From: Chloroflexota bacterium
GTDB taxonomy: Bacteria; Chloroflexota; Anaerolineae; Promineifilales; Promineifilaceae
Assembly: GCA_024277135.1 (NCBI GenBank)
Contig: JAJRVV010000234.1
Location: 1-49,542, forward strand
DNA length: 49,542 nt
Reading direction: 5' to 3'
The position numbers and the translations under genes were made by a program. Of the stretch, positions 35,554-44,393 are shown piece by piece. Every line of letters starts with the position of its first letter. Position 1 is the stretch's first letter. The notes beneath the pieces were generated by a model. It saw only the letters and a list, made by a program, of their open reading frames with translations. It was not told where the DNA came from and made no database searches.

Positions 35554-36366
35554 ATGTCAAAATACGTTGAGACGATTCAAACGCTGGCCGCCAACTACGG
35601 CTTGCGCCTGTTGGGCGCCATCGCCATTTTGCTGATTGGCCGTTGGCTGGCGCAAAAATTGGTGGATGCCAGCAAAAAGTTGATGGCTAAAGCGCAGATA
35701 GATGAGACGCTGGTCTCGTTTTTAGGGAATGTGCTGTACTACCTGCTGCTGGTTGTGGTCATCATCGCCGCTTTGGGCAATTTGGGCATCGCCACCACCT
35801 CGGTGGTCGCCGTATTGGGCGCAGCCACGCTGGCGATTGGGTTGGCGCTGCAAGATTCGCTGGGCAATTTGGCGGCGGGGGTGATGGTTATTTTGTTACG
35901 GCCGTACCGGGCCGGCGATTTTGTCATCATCGGCGGCGAAACCGGCTTTGTCCGCGACATCCAGATTTTCCACACCACCCTGACCACGCCCAACAACGAG
36001 ACGATTTTTATCCCCAATCAGGACGCGCTCTCCAGCAACATCACCAATTATTCCAAAGAAGAATTGGTGCGGCTGGAACTGCTGTTTGGCATTGGCTATG
36101 AGGATGATTTGCTCAAAGCCAAGCGCCTGCTGCAAGAACTGATGGCCGCCGACGAACGGGTGGCGGCGGAACCGGCGCCGTCGGTCATTGTGGGCGAATT
36201 GGCGGACAGCAGCGTGAATCTGGTGGCGCGGCCGTATGTCCATGTGTCAGACATGCCCGCCGTCACCGCCGATATGACAGAACAAGTCAAACTGCGCTTC
36301 GACGCCGAAGGTATTTCGATTCCATTCCCGCAGCGGGACGTGCATTTGTTCAACGCGAGCGGGTAG
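35554..36366 (+). CDS. small-conductance mechanosensitive channel, MscS family
   Basis: 270 residues from ATG 35554 with AAGGAG upstream. Three membrane helices. The pore helix is 'VVAVLGAATLAIGLALQDSLGNLAAGVMVIL', followed by the beta domain 'RPYRAGDFVIIGGETGFVRDIQIFHTTLTTPNNETIFIPN' and the C-terminal alpha/beta part. It releases solutes on osmotic downshock in the inner membrane. Confidence 0.93.
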   Translation: MSKYVETIQTLAANYGLRLLGAIAILLIGRWLAQKLVDASKKLMAKAQIDETLVSFLGNVLYYLLLVVVIIAALGNLGIATTSVVAVLGAATLAIGLALQDSLGNLAAGVMVILLRPYRAGDFVIIGGETGFVRDIQIFHTTLTTPNNETIFIPNQDALSSNITNYSKEELVRLELLFGIGYEDDLLKAKRLLQELMAADERVAAEPAPSVIVGELADSSVNLVARPYVHVSDMPAVTADMTEQVKLRFDAEGISIPFPQRDVHLFNASG

Positions 36367-36372
36367 CGGGCA

Positions 36373-36418
36373 GCGAGTGGCGGGTTATTGAATCCGCCAC
36401 TCGCCGCTCGCTCCATTT
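36373..36418 (+). terminator. terminator after the MscS gene
   Basis: Arms GCGAGTGGCGG (36373-36383) and CCGCCACTCGC (36394-36404), with a T-run at 36416-36420. The stem sequence is shared with the hairpin after hemL. Confidence 0.6.
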
Positions 36419-38425
36419 TTATGGCAGCGAGACCAGGATGAACGGCTCGCCGCTTTCCGTCAGCAAATTCTGGCAGGGGCCGGGAGCGCAGGTATACGGG
36501 TTAAACACGCCCAGGCGCAGCGACGCGGCCGTCACTCCCTCCGGTCTCAGATGCGCCTGCAAAATCAAATCCCCAACCTGCCAGTGCGGGAACCAGAGCG
36601 ACTGCGGATCGAGAGTGTCCAGCCGGTAATCCTCAGCCAGCAGATCGCCGCCGCCATCCAGCCAATGCAAAAACAGGCGGCGGGCGGCGGCGGGCGGGGC
36701 CAGGACGCGCCAGTAGGTGAGTACGGCCGTTTCCCCCACATCCACCCCCACCAATTCCAACTCCTGGCCAAACTGGACATTGACCGGAATTTCTGGCCGG
36801 ATGGGGGGCGCGGCGGGCAGCGTGTAGCGGGTATTCAGCCCCTCATTTTCAACGATTGCGCCCCATTCGCCCACCAGTTTTTCTTCCCAGATAGGATCGA
36901 GGGGCAGGGCGGACGGCCGTATCAGCGCCGGCTGGTCGTCGTTGGGCAAGATGAGCGCGCCATCGGCCGGGTTAAAATGGCTTAAGGCCACATCCTCCCG
37001 GCGCAGGCTGAGCTGCATGGTGGGGCTGTCCATCGTGTCCGGCGACCAGCCGGCCAGGGCGGCGGCGGTGATGGCGGGGGTGTTGTCCAGGGCGACGGCC
37101 GTTTCCGTCAGCGCCGCCTGCCACACAAACTGCACCTCCTCGTTTTGCGGCCAAGTCACAAAAATATCCCGCGTCGTCCGTCCCAGGTACAGAAAAAACA
37201 AAAGGGCCGCGACTGTTTTTCCCCGATTTCCGCCAAAAATTGTGGATAAGTGGGGCAAAGCTGTGGATAACCGGCGGGAATTGTGCATAACTTTTGGGAA
37301 AACGACGGAAAAGAGGAAGCGTCCGCCTATGACGGGGAAGATGGCGACGACTGGCAAGGCGTTGATGATGCGGATGCTGCTGGGGGCGTCCGTGGTCACC
37401 AGGCTGGGCGTGGTGGATGTAGCTAACCAGAGGAGGATGAAGGCGTAACGGCCGTCCCGCCATCGCCACAGACTCACCCCTACTCCCAGGTAAAACAGGA
37501 CAGCTGCCACCGGTTCAAACACCGGCTGTCCAGCCACCCCTTGCCGCCACAACGGGTCGCCTCGCCAGCCAAACACCCCCAAAATTTTGAGGCCATTTGC
37601 CAGAATCGGCCGCCAATCCCCTGATTTTAACGCTTGCAAAGGCGCGTCAATTTCGCTGATGCGGAACTCGGCCCCCGGGTTGGTTTTCAGGAAGATGAGG
37701 AGGGGAGCAGAGACGGCCGTCATCACCAGCACAAATGCCAACACGCCCCGCCACCGTTTTTTCAACGCCGCCCCATGAACAACCGCCAGGTAGCCGATGA
37801 ACAGCCCGTAAAAAATGGGAACCGCCCGCGCCGCCATGTAGGTGTACAGGCTAAGACCGGCGAACAAGCCTGACAAGGTGAATACGACTTCTGGTCGTCG
37901 GTGACAGGGTGAATACGACCTCTGGTCGTCGGTGATGGGGTGATCTTTAATCTCCAGTCTCCGGACTCCACTCTCTAATCCCCACGCCCGCCACCAGAAG
38001 TAGGCCGACAGGCTGGACAGGAGAGGCAGGGTGATGGCGCGTAAACCGAGGCGGCTGTAGAAAACAGGCCAAAACAGCACGGCCAGCAGCCCGGCAACGA
38101 GGACGGCCGTCTCTTTGCCAAATAATTTTCGCGTCAGAGTGTAGCTGACAGCAACCAGCAGGATGCCGGAGAGGGCGGCGGGCAGGCGCAAAGCCAGGGC
38201 GTTGTCGCCAATCAACCCTACCGATGCCGCTTGCAGGGCATGGAACCCGGCTTCGTGGCCGTAGGCGCGGGTGTAGTAAACGGCCAGGTTGCCCTCGTCC
38301 AGGATGGAGCGGTCAATCAACCAGTTGGCGACTTCGTCATGTTCCAGGCCCAGGGTGGGGAGGTTGTGCAGGCGGAGGACGGCCGTGACCAACAAAACGA
38401 GCAGGTACATGACACGATGAGGCAT
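36419..38425 (-). CDS. GT39-like (GT-C fold) membrane glycosyltransferase
   Basis: About 668 residues from ATG 38425; a GTG at 38446 inside mazF is an alternative. The first loop after helix 1 has the catalytic-type 'LGLEHDEVANWLIDRS', as in ArnT/PMT-type enzymes. Multiple helices run to about residue 400, followed by a soluble C-terminal domain. It would move sugar from a lipid-linked donor to an acceptor outside the membrane. Residues encoded near 37877-37975 are repeat-derived. Confidence 0.75.
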   Translation of the reverse strand: MPHRVMYLLVLLVTAVLRLHNLPTLGLEHDEVANWLIDRSILDEGNLAVYYTRAYGHEAGFHALQAASVGLIGDNALALRLPAALSGILLVAVSYTLTRKLFGKETAVLVAGLLAVLFWPVFYSRLGLRAITLPLLSSLSAYFWWRAWGLESGVRRLEIKDHPITDDQRSYSPCHRRPEVVFTLSGLFAGLSLYTYMAARAVPIFYGLFIGYLAVVHGAALKKRWRGVLAFVLVMTAVSAPLLIFLKTNPGAEFRISEIDAPLQALKSGDWRPILANGLKILGVFGWRGDPLWRQGVAGQPVFEPVAAVLFYLGVGVSLWRWRDGRYAFILLWLATSTTPSLVTTDAPSSIRIINALPVVAIFPVIGGRFLFSVVFPKVMHNSRRLSTALPHLSTIFGGNRGKTVAALLFFLYLGRTTRDIFVTWPQNEEVQFVWQAALTETAVALDNTPAITAAALAGWSPDTMDSPTMQLSLRREDVALSHFNPADGALILPNDDQPALIRPSALPLDPIWEEKLVGEWGAIVENEGLNTRYTLPAAPPIRPEIPVNVQFGQELELVGVDVGETAVLTYWRVLAPPAAARRLFLHWLDGGGDLLAEDYRLDTLDPQSLWFPHWQVGDLILQAHLRPEGVTAASLRLGVFNPYTCAPGPCQNLLTESGEPFILVSLP
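37877..37938. repeat. 31-bp tandem duplication inside the GT39-like gene
   Basis: Two adjacent copies of a 31-nt unit (37877-37907 and 37908-37938) differing at a few bases, followed by degenerate ATCTCCAGTCTCC units. Together they encode a non-conserved loop. Confidence 0.8.
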
Positions 38426-38439
38426 AGTGGAGAACGGAT

Positions 38440-38796
38440 TTACCACACCTCGCGCGGCTCGGTCAGCAATCGTAATCCATCTAAAATTTGCCGCATACGC
38501 TCTTTGGACAATGCCCCAATTTTTTCTGCCAGATTGTATTTATTGACTGTATACAGTTGAGAGGTATTGACCACACTGGATTTAGGTAAATTAGCTTCCC
38601 CCTTGTTGAGTCGCACATTGTTGGGAAAACGGGTGAGATGAATGTTTGACGTTAACGCGCAAACAACAACCGTCTTAATACGACTGTGATTGAAGACATT
38701 ATTTTGAATGACGACGTATGGATGAAGGTAGCCCGGTTCTGATCCCGAAGGTTCACCTAAATCAACCCAAAAAATATCGCCTTGATTGATTACCAT
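38440..38796 (-). CDS. mazF: MazF/PemK-type endoribonuclease toxin
   Basis: 118 residues. 'INQGDIFWVDLGEPSGSEPGYLHPYVVIQNN' is the MazF start, then 'VVVCALTSNI' and 'SSVVNTSQLYTVNK'. MazF toxins cut mRNA. It overlaps the antitoxin gene by 7 nt. Confidence 0.92.
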   Translation of the reverse strand: MVINQGDIFWVDLGEPSGSEPGYLHPYVVIQNNVFNHSRIKTVVVCALTSNIHLTRFPNNVRLNKGEANLPKSSVVNTSQLYTVNKYNLAEKIGALSKERMRQILDGLRLLTEPREVW

Positions 38797-39044
38797 GTGC
38801 CTTCTACCATTTGCCGCTGGACTCGCTGCATTGCCGCCTGTTCAGTTTTCTCATCCAGATTAGGAAGATCGCTGTATGCCTGGTTGATCGCTTCCATCAA
38901 CCGTTCGTTTTCACGCCGCCGCAAAAACTCTTCCACCGCTAAGACGAAAAGACGACTGCGGGGAATGCCCATCTCCTGCGCTGTCATGTCTACTTGTTCC
39001 AATAACGGCTTACCTAAAGAAATTGCTGTTTTTACATTTGCCAT
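38790..39044 (-). CDS. ribbon-helix-helix antitoxin (MazE-like)
   Basis: 84 residues from ATG 39044 with AGAGGTG upstream. The N-terminal part 'VKTAISLGKPLLEQVDMTAQEMGIPRSRLFVLAVEEFL' is a ribbon-helix-helix fold. The C-terminal acidic tail probably binds MazF. Confidence 0.85.
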   Translation of the reverse strand: MANVKTAISLGKPLLEQVDMTAQEMGIPRSRLFVLAVEEFLRRRENERLMEAINQAYSDLPNLDEKTEQAAMQRVQRQMVEGTW

Positions 39045-39068
39045 CGTTGCACCTCTGTTTTTACCATA

Positions 39069-39097
39069 AGTATAACATTCAGTATACCTCGTGTAAA
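39069..39097 (-). promoter_or_regulatory. promoter and operator of the MazEF module
   Basis: On the minus strand TTTACA, 17-nt spacer, TATACT. The spacer and -10 carry GTATA-N8-TATAC, a palindrome suited to autorepression by the ribbon-helix-helix antitoxin. Confidence 0.6.
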
Positions 39098-39100
39098 TAC

Positions 39101-42100
39101 TCATCCGAGAAACTTTAATCGAGCGATGAGTGACGGCGGCAAAATTGAGCGCAAAACGCGACGCTCCTCTTCGCCCAAGACGCGCAGGAGCCAGAGCGCG
39201 GCCGGGTAGGCGACCAACCCCAACCCCAGGCCAATGATAGGGTGAAACTGCCCGCCCAGGAAAGTGGCGATGATCATGATGAGTGCGGCCAGCAACGGCC
39301 GTACCAACAACCCGCCCCAATCCATCCCCGCCATCCGCTTCCGTAGATAAAAGCCAAACAACCCCATCAGCGCCAGCTCCGACAAAATCGTCGTCACCGA
39401 GGCGGCCACATAGCTAAAGCGGGGGATGAAGATGAGATTGGCGATGATGTTGAAGGCGACGGCCGCCGCAAACGCCCGCGGCTGTATCCGTTCCAACCCC
39501 AGCGCAATCAGCACATAATTGGTGACACTGTTCAGCCAGCCAAACGGGATAGACCAGATAACGATTTGCAGTGCAATCGCCCCATGCGGCAAAAACTCCT
39601 CGCCGCCCAAAATTTGCACCAGCGGCGTCGCCCAAAAGGTGATGAGAACTGCAATCGGCAGCGCCAACAGCAGCATCAACTTGAGCGACAGCCGATACAT
39701 CCGCCGCGCCGCATCCAGCGAACGCTGAATCTCCCGCGAGATGATGGGGAACAACGCCAGCGTGAAAAAGGAGGGCACGATTTGCAGGGCGTTGAACCAT
39801 TTGTAGGCGCTGTTGTACCAGCCCACCACCTCTTGCCCGTTCGCCAGCATGTTGCGCAGCAGCACCACATCAATCGAGATGAAAACTGTTTGCAGCAGAT
39901 GGATGAGCATGAGCGGATAGCCCTTGCCCAACATTTGCCGCTGCAAGCCCCAATCCACCCGCCAGGGGCCGGGCAAATCAAAACTGCGGAAAGCGAGCAG
40001 GGTCAGGACAGCCAGGATGACGATGTTGGTCAGGATGGAAACGGCCGCCAATCCCACAAAGCCAAACCCCATCAACAGCGCTATCACGCCAAAACCGACC
40101 TTGAGGATTGTCGTCGCCGTCGTCATCGCCGCCGGCGTTTCCGCCTTTTCGTACACGTAAAACAGCCCCGTCACCCCCTGCGCCATGCCGGAGAAGACCA
40201 TGCCGACCATGATGAAGATAATCGCTGCGATTTCAGGAATTGTAGGCGGGTTATTACCCTGAGAAGTGAACCAGACCCAGGCCAGAATGGGCAGCGCGCC
40301 GACGAAGCCGGTTCCCAGGCGTAAAATGGAACTGTTGAGCAGGTAACCGCTGGCTCGCCCTCGATCCTGGGACACATCGCGGGTGAGCAGGATGTTGAGA
40401 CCGAAGTTGGAAACGATGTCGAAAAAACCGGCGGCGGCGATGGCGTAGGCGTAACTGCCCGCCTCGACCGGCCCCAAAAAACGAAGGTAAAAGGCAGCGA
40501 AGGCGAAGTCAACGAATTTGTTGACCAGATTGAGCAGGATGGGGACGATGCTGTTTTTAGCCAGACTGCGCGTCGTCGTCATCTCGGCGTCCGGCCGGAC
40601 GATGCGCCGCCAGCCCCAAATGCCCAGAGCGAAGAGCAAAATGATGCCCCCCATAGCGCTGGCCAGCGCGCCCAGTTGGAAGCTGGCCGGGCTGTATCGA
40701 AAGCGCACCGTCCAATGGCCCGGCTCTAACAGGACGCCGCGAAAGTTGCCGTTGACGCGGATAATGTCCACTTGTTCCTCGTCGGATTCGCCGCCGCTGA
40801 ACGGCCGTATAAACCCCTTCCACCCCGGAAAATAGCTATCGTTCAAAATGATCCACGATGGTTCATCCACCTCGGCGGAAACCGTGACTTGGATGTTGCG
40901 GTATTCATCTATGGAGACTGGAGATTGGAGATTGGAGATTGGAGATTGGAGACTGCTGTTAGTCTCTAATCTCCAGTCTCCAGTTTTTATGATGACAAAC
41001 TGCCTCGGATCATACTTCATCATCGCCACTAATGGGTCGTCGGTTACGGCCGTACTCGTCAGCGGCAGCGTGTAAGCGCGGGGAGCGACGGCCAGATTCT
41101 CATAAACGCGCAGCCCTTCCCCTGCCCAGGCCAGCTTCAGCTTGGGCAGGTCGAGCGTTTCGGCGGTGATGATGTACTTCACGCCCAGCACGTCCAGCAG
41201 CGGCGAGTTGAGCGACTCCCAGTTGGCGATGGGCTGCACCCGATTGAACCCCAGTTCGTTTTGTGGTTCAATCGCCGCCATGTACTCCGTGTACTGTTTG
41301 GGGATGATGGAGTCATAGCCGCGCGCGTCGGCGATGTTGAACAGCCAGCCGGAATTGGCGTTGAACGGCTTGTCTCCGCGCGGGTTGAAGCTGGTGATGC
41401 GCCATTGGCCCGGCTGCTGCTCCAGCCAGCGCACCAGTTCCGGCGTGTAATCGAGCAAAGCGGGATCAACGGCCGCATTAAACCCCACATTCGCCGCAAA
41501 CAAGTCCAGCGTCAGGATGACGGCCGCCATGAACAGATAAATTGGCGTTCGCTTGATAAAAATCGGGCAGCGGCTGACGCGCAAAACCGTCCCCGTCCCC
41601 ACCAGCATCAGCCCCAGCAAGAACAACTGCCGGTATTCGTAGCTGTAAAACGCCTGCGCCGAAGGGAAAGCGTCGGCCGCCTGCGCCAGTCCCAGGAAGA
41701 TGCGGGAGATGATCGGTTCGAGTCGGCCGTACGCCACCCGCGACGCCAACAATCCACCCATCAGCCCCAGCCCGCTCCAAAAAGCCAACCCCGCTAACCC
41801 GGTGATGAGCGATGGTCTGGCCCAGAGGACAAACGGCCGTACCCATCCCGGCGCGCTACGGTCACTGGCCCACACATTGGGGGGACGGCCGTCCCGCCGC
41901 GACGCCGCCCAATCCGCATACGTCGCCCATTGGCGCGTTCGCGCCAAATAATCCATACCAAACCCGGCCAGCGCCGCCACGCCCAGCGTCAGCGGGAACA
42001 CCCAGCGGAACGGCGTGTGCAGTTGGTTGGCAAAGGGCAGGCCGTAATACACCAGCGCGTACAAGGGCGTGCCGAAGATGAAGGCCAGGGAGAGGAGGCT

Positions 42101-43348
42101 GAGCAGGGTGAAGAAGGATGAAGGATGAAAGATGAAGGATGAAATTTTACGACGAAGGGTGGAAACGACGCCAAGCAAAGCTAAAAATAAGGGCAAAATA
42201 CCCAGGTAAATGCCGCCTTCCACGTAATTTTTAATGCCCCAATTGGTCGTTGTCGGGCCGTGTGGGTTCGGTTCGCCGTAAAAATTGGTCGTCAGCGGCA
42301 CAACCCGGCCGTTTAGGGCATCGGTGTAGGTGTGATGGGCCGGGTTGCCGAAGAAGTTAGGCAGCGCCAGCGTCAACGCCCGGCGCATGGGGAAGCCGTA
42401 GCTGCGCACCTGGGCAAACGTGGCCGAATCCTGGCGGAAATTGCTCTGGCCTGCCTCGAAAAAGGGGATGAGTTGGACGGAGCCGAGGAGCAGGCCGAGG
42501 AAGACCATGCCCATCAGCCAGGCGGCGGGGCGGAGAATAATGGATTGTGAGATTGTGGGCGACCCCAGGTCGCTTGTGAATTGTGAACGGAGGAGCCGCC
42601 AGAGGGCGTAGAGGGCCATCACCAGCAGGGTATAGTAGGTGATTTCGATGTGCCCGGCTAGAATCTGGCTTCCCAAAGCAACTGCGCCGGTGACTGCCCA
42701 TAACAAAGTGGTTGATGTTGGCTTCACTCTTTGTTCATTGTTCATTGATAATTGTTCATTGGAAACAATTTTTTCAATGCACGCCAGCAGCAGCGGCAGC
42801 CACGCCGCCGCGCCGATGATCATGGGGAAGACGGCGGCGCTGGCCAACATAAATCCGCTGCCCTGATACACCAATCCGGCGATGGCGGCGCTGGATCGGC
42901 GCATGTTGAGGGCACGGCCGTACACATACATCAACGCCCCCGCCAGCCACAATTGACTCACCGTGTACCAGCCATACGCTTTCCAGATGGGCATCAGGAA
43001 AAAGAGCCAGCTAAACGGATACAGCATCGAATGCTGGCCCGTGGCCAGGAAAGGCGACCCGGCGAACAGATACGGCTGCCACAGCGGAATCTCCCGGTTT
43101 TTCACGCTTTCCACGAAAAACCGCTTCCAGGGGTAATTTTCAATCGCCAGGTCTGTCAGCAGGCCGTTATGCGGCGTCTCCACGCCCAATTCGGCCGCTT
43201 GGCCGGCCCACGGCTGCCACTGGAACAGGTTGTCGGCCGTGATCATCGTCTTCCCGCCCAGCGTCACCGGCGCATACAGCAGTAACGGCAACAGTAGAAA
43301 TCCGGCCAGGATGAGCAAATCATTTCGGTAAGAAGCAAATCGTTTCAT
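39101..43348 (-). CDS. YfhO-type membrane protein fused to a Wzx-like flippase
   Basis: 1415 residues from ATG 43348. Residues of about 1-920 resemble YfhO: many helices, with early loop 'DNLFQWQPWAG', 'PLWQPYLFAGSPFLATGQ', and a C-terminal soluble domain before a last helix. Residues of about 935-1415 are a 12-14-helix MOP-superfamily polysaccharide flippase ('NSIVPILLNLVNKFVDFAFAAFYLRFLG' start, 'NFGLNILLTRDVSQDR'). One frame covers both. YfhO proteins act in envelope glycosylation and Wzx proteins flip lipid-linked glycans, so a combined flip-and-transfer protein is plausible. The two parts meet near 40590. Confidence 0.8.
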   Translation of the reverse strand: MKRFASYRNDLLILAGFLLLPLLLYAPVTLGGKTMITADNLFQWQPWAGQAAELGVETPHNGLLTDLAIENYPWKRFFVESVKNREIPLWQPYLFAGSPFLATGQHSMLYPFSWLFFLMPIWKAYGWYTVSQLWLAGALMYVYGRALNMRRSSAAIAGLVYQGSGFMLASAAVFPMIIGAAAWLPLLLACIEKIVSNEQLSMNNEQRVKPTSTTLLWAVTGAVALGSQILAGHIEITYYTLLVMALYALWRLLRSQFTSDLGSPTISQSIILRPAAWLMGMVFLGLLLGSVQLIPFFEAGQSNFRQDSATFAQVRSYGFPMRRALTLALPNFFGNPAHHTYTDALNGRVVPLTTNFYGEPNPHGPTTTNWGIKNYVEGGIYLGILPLFLALLGVVSTLRRKISSFIFHPSSFFTLLSLLSLAFIFGTPLYALVYYGLPFANQLHTPFRWVFPLTLGVAALAGFGMDYLARTRQWATYADWAASRRDGRPPNVWASDRSAPGWVRPFVLWARPSLITGLAGLAFWSGLGLMGGLLASRVAYGRLEPIISRIFLGLAQAADAFPSAQAFYSYEYRQLFLLGLMLVGTGTVLRVSRCPIFIKRTPIYLFMAAVILTLDLFAANVGFNAAVDPALLDYTPELVRWLEQQPGQWRITSFNPRGDKPFNANSGWLFNIADARGYDSIIPKQYTEYMAAIEPQNELGFNRVQPIANWESLNSPLLDVLGVKYIITAETLDLPKLKLAWAGEGLRVYENLAVAPRAYTLPLTSTAVTDDPLVAMMKYDPRQFVIIKTGDWRLETNSSLQSPISNLQSPVSIDEYRNIQVTVSAEVDEPSWIILNDSYFPGWKGFIRPFSGGESDEEQVDIIRVNGNFRGVLLEPGHWTVRFRYSPASFQLGALASAMGGIILLFALGIWGWRRIVRPDAEMTTTRSLAKNSIVPILLNLVNKFVDFAFAAFYLRFLGPVEAGSYAYAIAAAGFFDIVSNFGLNILLTRDVSQDRGRASGYLLNSSILRLGTGFVGALPILAWVWFTSQGNNPPTIPEIAAIIFIMVGMVFSGMAQGVTGLFYVYEKAETPAAMTTATTILKVGFGVIALLMGFGFVGLAAVSILTNIVILAVLTLLAFRSFDLPGPWRVDWGLQRQMLGKGYPLMLIHLLQTVFISIDVVLLRNMLANGQEVVGWYNSAYKWFNALQIVPSFFTLALFPIISREIQRSLDAARRMYRLSLKLMLLLALPIAVLITFWATPLVQILGGEEFLPHGAIALQIVIWSIPFGWLNSVTNYVLIALGLERIQPRAFAAAVAFNIIANLIFIPRFSYVAASVTTILSELALMGLFGFYLRKRMAGMDWGGLLVRPLLAALIMIIATFLGGQFHPIIGLGLGLVAYPAALWLLRVLGEEERRVLRSILPPSLIARLKFLG
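40913..40954. repeat. heptanucleotide repeat inside the YfhO-flippase gene (GGAGATT)
   Basis: Six in-register units, GGAGACT, four GGAGATT, GGAGACT. A reverse-complement block (TCTAATCTCCAGTCTCC) follows to 40981, making an inverted repeat. It encodes 'GDWRLE...LQSPISNLQSPVS' within the soluble domain of the YfhO part. Confidence 0.88.
42114..42141. repeat. heptanucleotide repeat inside the YfhO-flippase gene (AAGGATG)
   Basis: Four in-register units, AAGGATG, AAGGATG, AAAGATG, AAGGATG. On the coding strand they read SSFILHPSS-like residues between two helices. Confidence 0.85.
42732..42759. repeat. heptanucleotide repeat inside the YfhO-flippase gene (TTGTTCA)
   Basis: Four in-register units, TTGTTCA, TTGTTCA, TTGATAA, TTGTTCA, encoding 'NEQLSMNNEQR' in a loop. 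A further TTGTGAA pair lies at 42574-42587. Confidence 0.85.
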
Positions 43349-43354
43349 CAGCAA

Positions 43355-43379
43355 TAAAAAAAGGGCTATCGCTAGCCCT
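43355..43379 (-). terminator. terminator directly before the YfhO-flippase start
   Basis: On the minus strand AGGGCTA-GCGA-TAGCCCT followed by seven T, ending only about 7 nt before the ATG at 43348. It would end the response-regulator transcript, but also lies inside the 5' region of the next gene. Confidence 0.7.
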
Positions 43380-43441
43380 GAAAGTTTATGGCAATCATAC
43401 GGCCGTTTACCCAACGCGCCCGGTACGACCCACGCACAATC

Positions 43442-44308
43442 TCACAACGTCTGTTTTTCCAACGCCGCAAACAGGTCGGACATATTGGCAACTTTGTGGT
43501 CTTGGGCCGAAACGGTAGACACTTGCACCATCAATTTTTCTGAATTGGGAAGCAGATGCAGGCGCTGACGCTCAATAGCGGGATAGAAATATTGAATAGA
43601 CGGCCGTAACCGCATCAAACATTGCTCCGCTAACAACTGGTTCCGGTCAGATGAAGTCAGCACCACAAAATCACCTGAATCGGTGTGGCCGATAAAGTCA
43701 TCCTCCGAACCGATCTCCTGCACCGTATTGGCGATCATCAAGGTCACTGCCCGCGACACATCATCCGCTGACACAAAACCATACTTGTCCCGGAACTTAT
43801 TCAGCCCGCGAATCCCGGCCAGCACCACGCCCCAATCCGGGCGGCGCAGCGCTTCCTCAATCCGTTCTTTCACCACCACCCCTTCAGCCAGGCCCGTGAT
43901 CGGGTTGGTGAAGGTGGTCAGGTTGGCCCGCCGCAGCGCATTCCGAATCCGCAGCCGCAGTTCCTGGATGTCAAACGGCTTGGTGATGTAATCCACCGCC
44001 CCCAGCTCCAAACCGGCCAATTTATCCTGCCGTTCCCGCTTTTCGGTGAGGAAGATGACGGGCGTGTTTTGCGTGCGCCGTACTTTGCGAATGCGGCGGC
44101 ACACCTCATACCCGTCAATATCAGGCAGGCGGATATCCAGCACCACCACATCGGGGGGCGCGGCCGTAATCGCCGCCACTGCATCCTCACCGCGCAGAGC
44201 ATTCCCCACCTCATATCCCTGCACCTGAAAATAGGCGACCAGCATTTCAGATAAATCTGTGTCATCCTCTACAATAAAAATTCGTTGTTTATGATTTTGG
44301 TTCTTCAC
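43442..44308 (-). CDS. response regulator with degenerate GGDEF-like output domain
   Basis: 288 residues from GTG 44308 with AGGAAAA upstream. Receiver domain residues of about 8-125: 'IFIVEDDTDLSEML', phospho-acceptor Asp in 'VVVLDIRLPDIDGYE', 'VIFLTEKRERQDKLAGLELGAVDYITKPF'. The C-terminal domain resembles a diguanylate cyclase fold ('NPITGLAEGVVVKERIEEAL') but has HTDSGDFVV in place of GGDEF. Cyclase activity is unlikely. Signalling partner unknown. Confidence 0.82.
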   Translation of the reverse strand: MKNQNHKQRIFIVEDDTDLSEMLVAYFQVQGYEVGNALRGEDAVAAITAAPPDVVVLDIRLPDIDGYEVCRRIRKVRRTQNTPVIFLTEKRERQDKLAGLELGAVDYITKPFDIQELRLRIRNALRRANLTTFTNPITGLAEGVVVKERIEEALRRPDWGVVLAGIRGLNKFRDKYGFVSADDVSRAVTLMIANTVQEIGSEDDFIGHTDSGDFVVLTSSDRNQLLAEQCLMRLRPSIQYFYPAIERQRLHLLPNSEKLMVQVSTVSAQDHKVANMSDLFAALEKQTL

Positions 44309-44393
44309 GGGTTGTTTTCCTACGGTTCACGGTACTACAACAAACCTGGGAAACAAGTCATCAGGTGGACGTGATGCGTACGCAGTGAAAACC

